Made by a program: the position numbers and the translations under genes. From the NCBI GenBank assembly GCA_030613545.1, contig JAUWLU010000010.1, forward strand, positions 1 through 33,692: a DNA stretch of 33,692 nt. The letters are read 5' to 3'. This DNA comes from Desulfuromonadales bacterium (GTDB taxonomy: Bacteria > Desulfobacterota > Desulfuromonadia > Desulfuromonadales > Syntrophotaleaceae). Below, piece by piece: positions 7,524 through 17,604 of this stretch. A model generated the notes under the pieces. The model saw only the letters and a list, made by a program, of their open reading frames with translations. It was not told the origin of the DNA and made no database searches. How positions within the stretch are numbered: the first letter of the stretch is position 1; every line of letters starts with the position of its first letter.

Positions 7524-7907
7524 CTACTGTTCCTGGTCTTCTGCCGGCCCTTCTTCTGCCGGCGCTTCTTCTACCGGCGCTTCTGCCACCTTTATGCTCT
7601 CGATTTCCTGTTCCAAGGCCGCGGCTTCCGCCTTGAGGTTGTCAAGGGTGTGAAATTGTTCCTGCACCTCGTTCTTTGCCAGAATGTCGGGGGCTCCGCT
7701 TTCACGAATGTCGTCGATCAACTTACCCAAATCGCCATGACAGGTGGCGATCTTTTTATGCAGCGAAGCGAGGTCAATTTTTTTCTGCACAATGCGTTTA
7801 TATTTGTTGGCCTGAAATCCGGCCACGTGCAGAGTCTTTCGGGTGGAGTCCCACAGTTTTTCGCTGGTTGTTTTTCTTTTTTCCTTGGGCGAGCCCTGTT
7901 CTTCCAT
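7524..7907 (-). CDS. Hypothetical coiled-coil protein with acidic Glu/Ala/Pro-rich tail
   Basis: 127 aa; RBS AGGAGG-like upstream on minus strand; tail APVEEAPAEEGPAEDQEQ encoded by degenerate GCCGGCGCTTCTTCT-type repeats. Confidence 0.7.
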   Translation of the reverse strand: MEEQGSPKEKRKTTSEKLWDSTRKTLHVAGFQANKYKRIVQKKIDLASLHKKIATCHGDLGKLIDDIRESGAPDILAKNEVQEQFHTLDNLKAEAAALEQEIESIKVAEAPVEEAPAEEGPAEDQEQ

Positions 7908-8068
7908 AGTGTCCTCCTGAAAGATTAATGATCAAAAGTTGTTAAAATATTACCATATCTGTGTAGCCCGTCAAGACTCCGCTCTATACCTTTGCGGGGA
8001 GAGGTCGGTCCGGGACAGGGGCAAAATGAAATTTATATGCCAGCATGTGACTGGGGAAGGGAAGGCAA

Positions 8069-9010
8069 ATGCTCGAAGCGGGTAAAACGAAATTTCAGAT
8101 CGATTTGCGTCGTTATCTTCGTGAAGACGGCGTCGACGATAAGCTGACACATCTCATCTGCGAGATTGCAGAGGCGTCCAAATACATCGTCAACTCAATC
8201 CGCACCGGAGATCTGGGGGTCGCCGGTACCTCCAATCTCTATGGCGAAGAGCAGCTGGCTCTCGACGTGCTCTCCGATCGCATCATGCGCAAGCGTCTGG
8301 CTAAAAGCGGAGTGGTAAGCAATGTCGCTTCTGAAGAGACTCGCGACGTGATCGCTCTGTCACCCCATTGCGCGGGTAACTACTCGGTGGCCTTTGATCC
8401 CCTTGACGGTTCCTCGCTGGTCGATGTCAATCTGGCTGTGGGCACCATTGTGTCTATCTATGCCGGCAGCGACCTCATGCAACGGGGGAAGCGCCAAGTC
8501 GCAGCTCTCTACATCCTTTACGGGCCGCGAACCACTCTGGTCTATACTACCGGCAACGGAGTGCACGAATTCGGCATGAACCAGCTTATGGAATATACCC
8601 TGCTGCGGCGTAATATTCGTTTGGCGCCAAAGGCGGGCATCTATTCACCCGGTGGGCTGCGCAATCGCTATTCGCCCGGTGTCGAGGGCTTCGTCTGTTA
8701 TCTGGAGGCGAAGGGAGCAAAGCTGCGTTACAGCGGCGGGCTGGTTCCGGATGTCAACCAGCTGCTGATAAAGAGTAACGGAATCTTTTTTTACCCCCAC
8801 CTGCAAGGGGCGCCACAGGGCAAGTTGCGGCTTCTTTACGAATTAAACCCGATGGCTTTTTTGATTGAGCAGGCAGGGGGAGCCGCGTCCAACGGACGGC
8901 AAAGAATACTTGAAGTGCAGCCTCAGGCCATCGATGATTGTCAGCCATTCTTCGGCGGTTGCCGCGATGATGTGGCCAAGGCGGAGGAATTGATCGCCAG
9001 CCGGGGGTGA
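8069..9010 (+). CDS. fbp: Fructose-1,6-bisphosphatase class I
   Basis: 313 aa; GDLGVAGTSNLYGEEQLALDVLSD, FDPLDGSSLVDVNLAVGTIVSIY, LRYSGGLVPDVNQLL, KLRLLYELNPMAFLIEQAGG. Confidence 0.93.
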   Translation: MLEAGKTKFQIDLRRYLREDGVDDKLTHLICEIAEASKYIVNSIRTGDLGVAGTSNLYGEEQLALDVLSDRIMRKRLAKSGVVSNVASEETRDVIALSPHCAGNYSVAFDPLDGSSLVDVNLAVGTIVSIYAGSDLMQRGKRQVAALYILYGPRTTLVYTTGNGVHEFGMNQLMEYTLLRRNIRLAPKAGIYSPGGLRNRYSPGVEGFVCYLEAKGAKLRYSGGLVPDVNQLLIKSNGIFFYPHLQGAPQGKLRLLYELNPMAFLIEQAGGAASNGRQRILEVQPQAIDDCQPFFGGCRDDVAKAEELIASRG

Positions 9011-9042
9011 GTTCGGTGGTGTTTTTCTGGTTTTGATAGGGC

Positions 9043-9073
9043 AAAACCCCCGTCCGAAGGACGGGGGTTTTTT
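9043..9073. terminator. Bidirectional terminator between convergent fbp and korC
   Basis: AAAACCCCCGTCC-gaa-GGACGGGGGTTTTTT. Confidence 0.92.
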
Positions 9074-9077
9074 ATGA

Positions 9078-9626
9078 TTAGGCGATAAGGGATTTGATCT
9101 TTTCGTATCCGGTGTTGTAGGCCTTCTTGTTGAGTTCGATAAAGGCCTCCGGTACACGAGCGATAACGGCCTGTTCGCCGGCCTCTCGGGACACGATGCC
9201 AGTCAATGCCACCATGGCGCCAAGGGCAACGACATTGGCCACGATTTCCCGGCCGATTTCGTTCTTGGCGGTGCTGATGATGGGGAATTTGACCGTTTTA
9301 AAATCACCTTGCGGCTCCCGTTTGACAAAGTCCGAATCGATCAGCAGCATGCCGCCTGGCTTGATGCCTATGGCATACTTATCGGCGGCTTCCTGGGTGA
9401 GGGCCAGGCAGGCGTCGACGCTGGTCGCCTTGGGGTAGTCGATAGGCTCATTAGAGATAATGACCTCTGACTTGGAGGCACCGCCGCGGGCTTCCGGGCC
9501 GTAACTCTGCGACTGCACCGCGTGCTGCCCTTCGACAATGGCGGCCGCCTCGGCCAGAATGATGCCGGCGGTAATCAGCCCCTGGCCGCCTGCTCCAGAA
9601 AAACGCAATTCGTATCTGCTCGACAT
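9078..9626 (-). CDS. korC: 2-oxoacid (likely 2-oxoglutarate):ferredoxin oxidoreductase gamma subunit
   Basis: 182 aa; MSSRYELRFSGAGGQGLITAGIILAEAA, QSYGPEARGGASKSEVIIS. Confidence 0.87.
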   Translation of the reverse strand: MSSRYELRFSGAGGQGLITAGIILAEAAAIVEGQHAVQSQSYGPEARGGASKSEVIISNEPIDYPKATSVDACLALTQEAADKYAIGIKPGGMLLIDSDFVKREPQGDFKTVKFPIISTAKNEIGREIVANVVALGAMVALTGIVSREAGEQAVIARVPEAFIELNKKAYNTGYEKIKSLIA

Positions 9627-9655
9627 TATAGCTATCTCCTCGTTCTTTACGGCCG

Positions 9656-10471
9656 TCAGGCGCCCTGAGCCCTGGCGATAACCTGCTGGTATTGTTCGCA
9701 GTATTCAGGACGTTCTTCCTGGTGCAGAATGCCCGTCAAAACCTTTCCTTCCAACTGCTCCGGGGTCATGTGGGCGGCCGCCTTGACCGGTACAGCTATC
9801 TCCTTAAGACGCTTCATCATGTCGACCACCGAACGGAATTTGTTGCGTCGGCCGTAGGCGGTCGGACAGTCGTCGAGAACCTCGATGACCGCCATGCCCT
9901 TGTGACGCAGCCCCGCAGCGATCAGCTTGTCGATCTGGGTGGCATGAAAGGCGGTGGTGCGGGCGACGAAGGTCGCGCCTGCACCGATGGCCAGCTTGGG
10001 GACATCGAAGATCGGATCGGGGTTGCCGTAAGGAGTGGTCGATGCTTTAGCCCAGGTCGGGGTGCAGGGCGAAAACTGGCCGCCGGTCATGCCGTAGATG
10101 TAGTTATTGAGCAATACATAGGTCATGTCGATGTTGCGCCGGCAGGCGTGGATGAAATGGTTGCCGCCAATGGCTACGCCGTCGCCATCTCCGCCAACCA
10201 CCAGTACGTCCATTTCCGGTTTGGCCATTTTGATGCCGGTTGCGAAAGCGGCGGCCCGGCCGTGGGCGGTGTGCAGGGTATTGAAATCGACGTAGCCGGG
10301 CAAACGGCTGGCGCAGCCGATACCCGATACGATAGCGGTATTGTTTTTTTCCAGGCCGCAGGTATCGATAGCCCGCAGCAGGCCTTTCATGACGATGCCG
10401 TGGCCGCAGCCGGGACACCAGATGTGCGGCAGTTTGCCGGGGCGCAAATACTGTTCGTAATCAAAAGCCAT
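9656..10471 (-). CDS. korB: 2-oxoacid (likely 2-oxoglutarate):ferredoxin oxidoreductase beta subunit (TPP-binding)
   Basis: 271 aa; WCPGCGHGIVMKGLLRA, GIGCASRLPGYVDFNTLHTAHGRAAAFATGIK, GGDGDGVAIGGNHFIHACRRN. Confidence 0.9.
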   Translation of the reverse strand: MAFDYEQYLRPGKLPHIWCPGCGHGIVMKGLLRAIDTCGLEKNNTAIVSGIGCASRLPGYVDFNTLHTAHGRAAAFATGIKMAKPEMDVLVVGGDGDGVAIGGNHFIHACRRNIDMTYVLLNNYIYGMTGGQFSPCTPTWAKASTTPYGNPDPIFDVPKLAIGAGATFVARTTAFHATQIDKLIAAGLRHKGMAVIEVLDDCPTAYGRRNKFRSVVDMMKRLKEIAVPVKAAAHMTPEQLEGKVLTGILHQEERPEYCEQYQQVIARAQGA

Positions 10472-10473
10472 GA

Positions 10474-11607
10474 TTAAAGGACCTCCTTGACCTTGGCGAC
10501 GATCTGCGCCGGAGTTATCGGTTCGCCGTCGACCCGGCCGATGCCCTCAATGGGGCAAACCCGCCGAGTGACCCGCTCGACTTCAAGGATCAGCTGGCCG
10601 AGATTCATTTCCGGCACCACTATGGCCTTGGCCTGGCCAGCTAGCTCGGCCATCCGCTGTTCGGGGAAGGGCCACAGGGTGATGGGCCGGAACAGCCCGG
10701 CTTTGATGCCCTCCTTGCGCAAAACATCGACCGCGTAGCGTGCCGAACGGCTGATGGTGCCGTAGGCGACTACGATGACCTCCGCATCGTCGATGAGGTA
10801 CTCTTCGTTCTTTTCGATGGCTGCACGATTGGCTTCGATTTTACGGAGTTGGCGTCGCTGTTCCGCGTCGACCAGTTCGGGTTTGCTGGTCGGAAAGCCG
10901 TCGGCCGCTTTGTTGAGGCCGGTTACGTGATAACGGTATTCGGAACCGAAGGAGGCCAGGGGCGGGATATCGCCCTGGCTGTCATCAAAGGGCTTGTAGT
11001 CGGCAGGAGATACGGTCGCTTGCTGACGGTCAACAACCTCCAAATCCCCCGGTTCGGGAAATTCGATGCGTTCGCGCATGTGGCCGTTGATTTCGTCTAG
11101 CAGCACCTGGACCGGCATGCGGTAGATTTCGGCCAGGTTGAAGGCGCGCACCGTTTCGCTGAAGATCTCCTGGCAAGAAGCCGGCGCCAGAGCGATGGCC
11201 GGATGGTCGCCATGGGTGCCCCATTTGGCTTGCATGACATCCGACTGGCTGGGGCCGGTCGGCATGCCCGTGGAGGGACCGCCGCGCATGACGTTGACGA
11301 TTACGCAGGGAATCTCGGCAATGCAGGCATAGCCGATCAGCTCCTGCTTGAGGGAGATACCGGGGCCGGAGCTGGCGGTCAGAGCCTTGGCGCCGGTCAA
11401 CGATGCGCCGAGGATCGAGGCCATGGCTGCGATCTCGTCTTCCATCTGAATAAACTTGCCGCCGGTCTTCGGCAATTCCTTCGACATCACCTCGGCTACC
11501 TCGGTCGAGGGGGTGATGGGGTAGCCACCGAAAAAACTGCAGCCGGCATACAGGGCACCGTAGGCGCAGGCTTCATTCCCCTGTAACAGAGCAACTTTTT
11601 TAGCCAC
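10474..11607 (-). CDS. korA: 2-oxoacid (likely 2-oxoglutarate):ferredoxin oxidoreductase alpha subunit
   Basis: 377 aa; GNEACAYGALYAGCSFFGGYPITPSTEVAE, SSGPGISLKQELIGYA, MRGGPSTGMPTGPSQSDVMQAKWGTHGDHP. Confidence 0.9.
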   Translation of the reverse strand: MAKKVALLQGNEACAYGALYAGCSFFGGYPITPSTEVAEVMSKELPKTGGKFIQMEDEIAAMASILGASLTGAKALTASSGPGISLKQELIGYACIAEIPCVIVNVMRGGPSTGMPTGPSQSDVMQAKWGTHGDHPAIALAPASCQEIFSETVRAFNLAEIYRMPVQVLLDEINGHMRERIEFPEPGDLEVVDRQQATVSPADYKPFDDSQGDIPPLASFGSEYRYHVTGLNKAADGFPTSKPELVDAEQRRQLRKIEANRAAIEKNEEYLIDDAEVIVVAYGTISRSARYAVDVLRKEGIKAGLFRPITLWPFPEQRMAELAGQAKAIVVPEMNLGQLILEVERVTRRVCPIEGIGRVDGEPITPAQIVAKVKEVL

Positions 11608-11640
11608 GTTGTCTGACCTCCTATAGAAAAAGACTCAAGC

Positions 11641-11826
11641 TTAGTGAACCTTGACAGCAAAATCGGGGCAGCGTAATTCACACAGCATACATTTGGTGCA
11701 GGCCTCGGGGCGTACTACCTTGGCGACAAAACCTTCCATTTTAAAGACATTCGTCGGACAGAATTCGACGCAGATGCTGCATCCCTTGCAATAATTTTCT
11801 ATGATTTCCACTTTCGGGCTGCTCAT
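11641..11826 (-). CDS. korD: 2x[4Fe-4S] ferredoxin subunit of the 2-oxoacid oxidoreductase
   Basis: 61 aa from internal ATG; CKGCSICVEFCPTNVF and CTKCMLCELRCP clusters. Confidence 0.87.
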   Translation of the reverse strand: MSSPKVEIIENYCKGCSICVEFCPTNVFKMEGFVAKVVRPEACTKCMLCELRCPDFAVKVH

Positions 11827-11980
11827 TCCCGTATTCTCCTTTGTCGGAATTGATCTCTGCTCGGACTTCCCTATGATCGGGTCCGGGCGCAAGCGCCAAC
11901 GCGCAATCTAACACGTTTTTCGCGCCCAGTGGGGAAAAAAGGCTTTACTCGCCCGGCTTCGCAGGGGCTAGGCTACGAAA

Positions 11981-12011
11981 AAAAAGCAGGACAATCCTGC
12001 GATTGTCCTGC
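11981..12011 (-). terminator. Intrinsic terminator after mdh (minus strand)
   Basis: GCAGGACAATC-ctgc-GATTGTCCTGC; read on the minus strand it is followed by a T-tract (plus strand aaaaaaaa upstream of the stem). Confidence 0.88.
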
Positions 12012-12037
12012 TTGAATGCATGGTGTTCCTGAAGATT

Positions 12038-12991
12038 TTAGAGGCTGTCGACCAGCTTTTTGACTGCGTCCACGGAATGGTCGAACATCCGTTGCTCTTC
12101 AGCGGTCAAGTCAAATTCGACGATCTGCTCGATACCGCCAGCTCCAAGGATGCAGGGCACCCCGACGTAGTAACCGCTGACGCCGAATTCGCCGTCCAGC
12201 ATAGCGCAGGCCGGCAGCAGACGTTTCTGGTCGTTGAGCACCGCCTCGACCATGGCCACGGCGCTGGCCGCCGGCGAGTAGAAGGCGCTGCCGGTTTTGA
12301 GTAATTCCACCACCTCGCCGCCGGCATTCTGGGTGCGGGTTACCAGAGAGTCCATCACCTGTTGGGCTTTGGCCCGGTCACCGCCGTATTTGCGTTTCAG
12401 CAAATCCATTGCCGGAATGCCGTTAACGTTGGCGAAGCGAACGATGGGCACCATGGCATCGCCATGACCGCCCAGCACCATCGCGTTGATGTCCCGTACC
12501 GAGACGCCTAATTCCCAGGCGATAAAACTGGCGAAACGAGCCGAATCGAGGACTCCGGCCATGCCGATGACCCGCTGCGGGGGAAAACCGGTCAGGCGCT
12601 GACAGAGGGTAACCATGGCATCGAGGGGATTGGAGAGCACGATGACGGTGGCGTTCGGCGCATGCTCTTTGATTCCTGCAGCGACGGAGGTCATGATGCG
12701 GGCATTGACCTCGATGAGGTCGCCCCGGCTCATGCCCGGCTTGCGGGCTATGCCGGCGGTAACGACTACAATATCGGCACCGGCGATACAGGAGATATCG
12801 TTGCCGCCACTGATGCGCAGGTCAAAATTGACGATGGGCGCTGCTTCAGCCAGATCGAGGGTTTTCCCTTGGGGCAAGCCTTCGACGACATCGTAAAGGA
12901 CCACGTGGCCTAAGATGCGCTGCGCCGCGAGTTGGGCGATAGTGGCCCCGATCTGGCCGCCGCCGACCAGGGCGATTGTGGGTTTAGCCAT
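12038..12991 (-). CDS. mdh: Malate dehydrogenase
   Basis: 317 aa; [68 protein letters not shown]. Confidence 0.95.
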   Translation of the reverse strand: MAKPTIALVGGGQIGATIAQLAAQRILGHVVLYDVVEGLPQGKTLDLAEAAPIVNFDLRISGGNDISCIAGADIVVVTAGIARKPGMSRGDLIEVNARIMTSVAAGIKEHAPNATVIVLSNPLDAMVTLCQRLTGFPPQRVIGMAGVLDSARFASFIAWELGVSVRDINAMVLGGHGDAMVPIVRFANVNGIPAMDLLKRKYGGDRAKAQQVMDSLVTRTQNAGGEVVELLKTGSAFYSPAASAVAMVEAVLNDQKRLLPACAMLDGEFGVSGYYVGVPCILGAGGIEQIVEFDLTAEEQRMFDHSVDAVKKLVDSL

Positions 12992-13185
12992 TCGTTTTCT
13001 CCTCGCAAAAATAGCATGGCCCGCCTAAGTAGGGCCAAAGGGCTGCGAGCCGCCGGATGCTGGCAGGGCGGCCTGCGAAGCCTGCAAAAGAATCGTTATA
13101 TTCGATCGAACCGTTTCAAGGGCAGAGGGGGAACCTCAACCGGAACCTGTTCAACCAGGTCTTGAAGGTGTCATCTGGCAAGCTG

Positions 13186-14583
13186 TCAGGTTGCCATGTT
13201 GCCGATAATGGCGGTAGCGAATTCCGAGCACTTCAGCAGGGTCGCTCCATCCATCAAACGCTCAAAATCGTAGGTGACCTTTTTCTGGTTGATGGTCTTT
13301 TCCATGGCTCCGATGATCAGGTCAGCCGCTTCCTGCCAACCGAGATGCTCGAGCATCAGCACTCCGGAGAGGATGACCGAGCCGGGGTTGACCTTGTCAA
13401 GGTTGGCATATTTGGGAGCGGTACCGTGGGTTGCTTCAAAAATGGCGTGGCCTGTATCGTAGTTGATATTGGCTCCAGGGGCGATGCCGATGCCGCCGAC
13501 CTGTGCCGCCAGGGCATCGGAGAGATAATCGCCGTTGAGATTCATGGTGGCGATAACATCGAACTCCCTGGCTCGAGTCATCACCTGTTGCAGGGCGATA
13601 TCGGCGATGGCGTCCTTGACCAGCAATTTGTTGCGCCATTGGCCGTTGCCATGGCTTGGCAGCAATTCAAGGGTCTGTTCGACTTCCCGGCGAATTTCGC
13701 CTTGCTGTTCGGCGGTCATCATATCGTAGCCGGGGTCGATCAGCCGAGCGATGGCCGTGTGGTCGAGGCTCGAATCCTGCTCGTGGTTGTCCAGAATCCA
13801 GGTTTCCCTTGCGGTAACGCAGTCGTTGCGAAATTCGCTGGTGGCCACTTCATAGCCCCATCTCTTAAACGCCCCCTCGGTGTACTTCATGATGTTGCCC
13901 TTATGCACCAGGGTCAGGGAGCGGCGGCCCTGTTTCAGGGCATAGCGAATCGCGGCTCGTACCAGGCGAGTGCTGCCCTGGCGGGAGATGGGCTTGATAC
14001 CGATACCGCAGTTGTCAGAAAAACGAAGCTGCTCGATGCCCATTTCCTGCTGCAGAAAGCGAATCACTTTTTGTGCCGCGTCGCTACCCGCCGGCCATTC
14101 AATGCCGGCGTAGATATCTTCGGTATTCTCCCGAAAGATGGCCATGTCCACATCCTGCGGTTTTTTCACCGGCGAAGGAACCCCGGCGAAGTAGCGCACC
14201 GGGCGCAGGCAGACGTAGAGATCGAGAAGCTGCCGCAAGGCCACGTTCAGCGAGCGGATGCCGCCACCGATGGGGGTGGTCAGAGGCCCCTTGATGCCGA
14301 CCAGAAACTCGCTAAAAGCGCTGACGGTTTCCTCCGGCAACCAGCCGAGGCCCATGTTGAAGGCCTTTTCACCAGCGTAGACTTCCATCCAGCTGATCTT
14401 GCGCTGACTGCCATAGGCCGCTTCGACCGCAGCATCGAAGACCCGTACCGCAGCCCGCCAGATGTCCGGACCGGTCCCGTCCCCCTCAATGAAAGGGATG
14501 ATCGGCCGGTCGGGCACCTGAAGTGCGCCGTCTTTAAGGACGATTCTGTCTCCTGCAGGGACATTGGCATGAATGTAGGTCAT
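13186..14583 (-). CDS. icd: Isocitrate dehydrogenase (NADP-type)
   Basis: 465 aa; [76 protein letters not shown]. Confidence 0.93.
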   Translation of the reverse strand: MTYIHANVPAGDRIVLKDGALQVPDRPIIPFIEGDGTGPDIWRAAVRVFDAAVEAAYGSQRKISWMEVYAGEKAFNMGLGWLPEETVSAFSEFLVGIKGPLTTPIGGGIRSLNVALRQLLDLYVCLRPVRYFAGVPSPVKKPQDVDMAIFRENTEDIYAGIEWPAGSDAAQKVIRFLQQEMGIEQLRFSDNCGIGIKPISRQGSTRLVRAAIRYALKQGRRSLTLVHKGNIMKYTEGAFKRWGYEVATSEFRNDCVTARETWILDNHEQDSSLDHTAIARLIDPGYDMMTAEQQGEIRREVEQTLELLPSHGNGQWRNKLLVKDAIADIALQQVMTRAREFDVIATMNLNGDYLSDALAAQVGGIGIAPGANINYDTGHAIFEATHGTAPKYANLDKVNPGSVILSGVLMLEHLGWQEAADLIIGAMEKTINQKKVTYDFERLMDGATLLKCSEFATAIIGNMAT

Positions 14584-14633
14584 GACTGCTCCTTCGGCTG
14601 ACGGTTCAAAATAATGCCGGATAATTCAATTAT

Positions 14634-14783
14634 GATGGTGTCGCAAAAAGTCCATCCTACTACGTTGCAGCGTTTTTTCAGGACTTCGACATACTTTATG
14701 TATGCCTTCACCCTTGAAAAACCACTACGCCTTGTAGGTCGAAATTTTTGCTTAGCCATCTCATGTCTTTTTGCGAAAGCATC
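14634..14783 (-). mobile_element. 150-bp MITE-like interspersed element, copy 3
   Basis: Reverse complement of copies 1/2 (about 93% identity), same 150-bp length; flanked by direct repeat AATTAT (14628-14633 and 14784-14789). Confidence 0.9.
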
Positions 14784-14931
14784 AATTATACAAGGGAACG
14801 AAACGGGCCGGTAGACTGCCTGGCAGTTGACAGGCGATGGGCGCAAAAGGCCCGGTGCTGTCTGAGCAGTGCAACTTTGCAAGTCTGCAAAAGCGCCCGT
14901 AGCGGTTCAAGAAAAAAGATCCAACCAGCCA

Positions 14932-15651
14932 TCAGTGGACCAGTTCACCGATGGGAAATATTTTCGATTCACGGGCCCTCTGTCGTGCTTCCTGCTGATC
15001 CTGGTCACTGACCTGGCGAGGGATGGCCAGGGCCTGCTTCGGGTAGATCTGGCGCGGGTCTTTGATCTGGTCGCGGTTGGCCTGATAGATAAGGGGCCAG
15101 AGCAGGGCATCGGCATAGATATCATTGCGGGCGGCAATGGTCCAGAGGGTTTCTCCACCCCGCACTCGATAGGATTCAGGCCGCACCAGGGCCGGTTTGA
15201 TCACCGGCGGGATAGCTGCAACCTTCCTTTTTCGCGGCGGCGAACTTGTGCTTCGTTGGGCCGCTGCCTGCCTTGCAGCCGCCTCCGCCTCCGCCTCCGC
15301 TTCCGCCTCCGCTTCCGCCTCGCGCAGCAACTGGGCTTCCCGCTCGCGGGTTTTGCGCTGTTCGCGCTGGACTTGCTCCTGGCGGGCTTTGACCAGGGCC
15401 TTCTGGGCATGAGATTCGGCCAGGGGCAGAATCTTCCGTGCCAGACGGTATTCCTTGCGTCGAATCAGCGCCTCGCCGTCTTGCAGAGCAGCGCTGGCGG
15501 CCCGGTATTCAGCGGCTGCCAGAATCTGGGCTTCGGCGGCCGCCGCTCTGGCCAGAGCGGTCCGGGCGGTCAGCAGCTCCTGCCGGGGGAGGGTAGCGCA
15601 CCCCCACAGCAGACCCGTGAGCAGCAAGATTGAGCAGAGTGCTCTTGCCAT
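14932..15651 (-). CDS. LysM-domain lipoprotein with EA-repeat linker
   Basis: 239 aa; lipobox-like LLTGLLWGCATL; C-terminal LysM YRVRGGETLWTIAARNDIYADALLWPLIYQANRDQIKDPRQIYPKQALAIP. Confidence 0.82.
   Translation of the reverse strand: MARALCSILLLTGLLWGCATLPRQELLTARTALARAAAAEAQILAAAEYRAASAALQDGEALIRRKEYRLARKILPLAESHAQKALVKARQEQVQREQRKTREREAQLLREAEAEAEAEAEAEAAARQAAAQRSTSSPPRKRKVAAIPPVIKPALVRPESYRVRGGETLWTIAARNDIYADALLWPLIYQANRDQIKDPRQIYPKQALAIPRQVSDQDQQEARQRARESKIFPIGELVH
15281..15322 (-). repeat. Hexanucleotide coding microsatellite encoding (Glu-Ala)n
   Basis: Seven GC[CT]TC[CG] units in tandem on the plus strand, translating to EAEAEAEAEAEAEA on the minus strand. Confidence 0.9.
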
Positions 15652-15713
15652 CAGTCGACTTTCCTGGACAGAAATGCCCTTTGTCGGCCCTTTAGCGGCC
15701 GACTGTGGGACGG

Positions 15714-17528
15714 TTACTGCGAGCGGATCGCGCTGCGGATTGAAAGCTCTCGCAGCTGTTTGTTGTCGACCTGGCCCGGTGCCCCCGAAAGCAGGCAGGT
15801 GGCTTTCTGGGTCTTGGGAAAGGCAATGACGTCGCGAATCGAGTCGGAACCGGTCAGGATCATGGCCAGCCGGTCGAGACCGAAAGCGATGCCGCCATGG
15901 GGCGGTGCCCCGTATTCCAAGGCACTGAGCAGGAAACCGAACTTTTCTTCGGCTTCTTCGGCATCGATGCCAAGCAGGGCAAACATCTTTTTCTGCACCG
16001 CCTGATCGTGGATGCGAATGCTGCCGCCGCCGATCTCCGAACCGTTCAATACCAGGTCGTAGGCCTGGGCACGGACACTGCCGGGATCTCCGTCGAGAAG
16101 CGCCATGTCCTCTTCGACAGGAGCAGTGAAGGGATGGTGAACCGCCACGTGACGACGGGCTTCACCATCCCATTCGAGGAGCGGAAAGTCGGTAATCCAG
16201 GCGAAGCGGTAGTCGTCGTTGCTCGCCAGGCCGAGTTTGTGGCCAAGGTGTCCGCGCAGGCGACCGAGGGATTCGTTGGCGATGCGGAACGAATCGGCTA
16301 CAAACAGCAGCAGGTCACCGGCTTCGGCCTGCAGAGCCTGGTCGATGTGGGCAATTTCCTTGTCGGTGAAGAACTTGGCAATGGGCGACTGCCAGCTGCC
16401 GTCCTCCTGGACCTTGACGTAGGCCAGGCCCTTGGCGCCGTAGATCTTGGCGAACTCGGTCAGGTCGTCGATCTCCTTGCGGGAGAAGGTGGCGCATTTC
16501 TTGGCGTTGAGGGCCTTTACGATGCCGCCCTTTTTAACCACCTCGGCAAAGACCTTGAAGCCCGAGTCCTTAACCAGGTTAGATAATTCTACCAGCTCCA
16601 GCTCGAAGCGCAGGTCGGGGTTGTCGACGCCGAAGCGAGCCATGGCCTCGGTGTAACTCATGCGCGTCATGGGCAGGGCAATCTTCACCCCCAACGTGGC
16701 CTGGAATACCTCGGCAATCATGTTTTCCATGATGCTGATGATCTGGTCGCGGTCGACGAAGCTCAGCTCGCAATCGATCTGGGTGAATTCGGGCTGTCGG
16801 TCGGCGCGCAGGTCTTCGTCGCGAAAGCATTTGACGATCTGGTAGTAGCGGTCGAAGCCGGAGACCATCAGCAGCTGCTTGAACAGCTGCGGCGACTGGG
16901 GCAGGGCAAAAAAGGTGCCGGGAGTGACGCGGCTCGGCACTAGATAGTCGCGGGCTCCTTCCGGAGTACTCTTGGTCAACACGGGCGTCTCGATTTCGAC
17001 AAATCCCCCGTCGTCCAGATAACGCCGAACCGTTTTACTCACCTGATGGCGCAGCATCAGGTTGCGTTGCAGGGGACCGCGCCGCAGGTCGAGATAGCGG
17101 TGTTTGAGGCGAATGTTTTCGGCCACCTCAGAAAATTCGTCGATCATGAAGGGAGGGGTTTGGGCGCTGTTGAGAATGCGCAGCTCACGAACCTCGACCT
17201 CCACCTCGCCGGTCTTCATCTTCGAGTTGACCGTTCCTTCAGGACGGGGCGAAACCACGCCGCGGACGGCGATCACGAATTCATTGCGCACCTGCTCGGC
17301 TTTGCCGTGGGCGTCAGGATCGCGGTCGGGATCGAGGGCCAGCTGGGCGATGCCTTCGCGATCGCGCAGGTCGATAAAGATCAGCCCGCCATGGTCCCGG
17401 CGGCGCTGCACCCAACCCATGAGGCAGACCTCCTGGCCGATCTCGGCGGCCGAGATGTCGCCGCAGTAATGGCTTCTTTTCCAATCTCCCAGAATATCGT
17501 TCAAGGGTGTCTCCTTTGATGATGACAA
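15714..17528 (-). CDS. aspS: Aspartyl-tRNA synthetase (bacterial type)
   Basis: 604 aa; [90 protein letters not shown]. Confidence 0.96.
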   Translation of the reverse strand: MSSSKETPLNDILGDWKRSHYCGDISAAEIGQEVCLMGWVQRRRDHGGLIFIDLRDREGIAQLALDPDRDPDAHGKAEQVRNEFVIAVRGVVSPRPEGTVNSKMKTGEVEVEVRELRILNSAQTPPFMIDEFSEVAENIRLKHRYLDLRRGPLQRNLMLRHQVSKTVRRYLDDGGFVEIETPVLTKSTPEGARDYLVPSRVTPGTFFALPQSPQLFKQLLMVSGFDRYYQIVKCFRDEDLRADRQPEFTQIDCELSFVDRDQIISIMENMIAEVFQATLGVKIALPMTRMSYTEAMARFGVDNPDLRFELELVELSNLVKDSGFKVFAEVVKKGGIVKALNAKKCATFSRKEIDDLTEFAKIYGAKGLAYVKVQEDGSWQSPIAKFFTDKEIAHIDQALQAEAGDLLLFVADSFRIANESLGRLRGHLGHKLGLASNDDYRFAWITDFPLLEWDGEARRHVAVHHPFTAPVEEDMALLDGDPGSVRAQAYDLVLNGSEIGGGSIRIHDQAVQKKMFALLGIDAEEAEEKFGFLLSALEYGAPPHGGIAFGLDRLAMILTGSDSIRDVIAFPKTQKATCLLSGAPGQVDNKQLRELSIRSAIRSQ

Positions 17529-17604
17529 TTAATGGGGCCGATGGCACGGCCGGTTTGGCATGAAACGGAAATTATATAAAGCGACTTCGGCCTCGGTCAA
17601 GAAG

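Noticed and set aside
13057-14601. 514-aa plus-strand ORF antisense to icd
   Set aside because: Shadow ORF in GC-rich DNA; the opposite strand encodes a full, clearly conserved isocitrate dehydrogenase.
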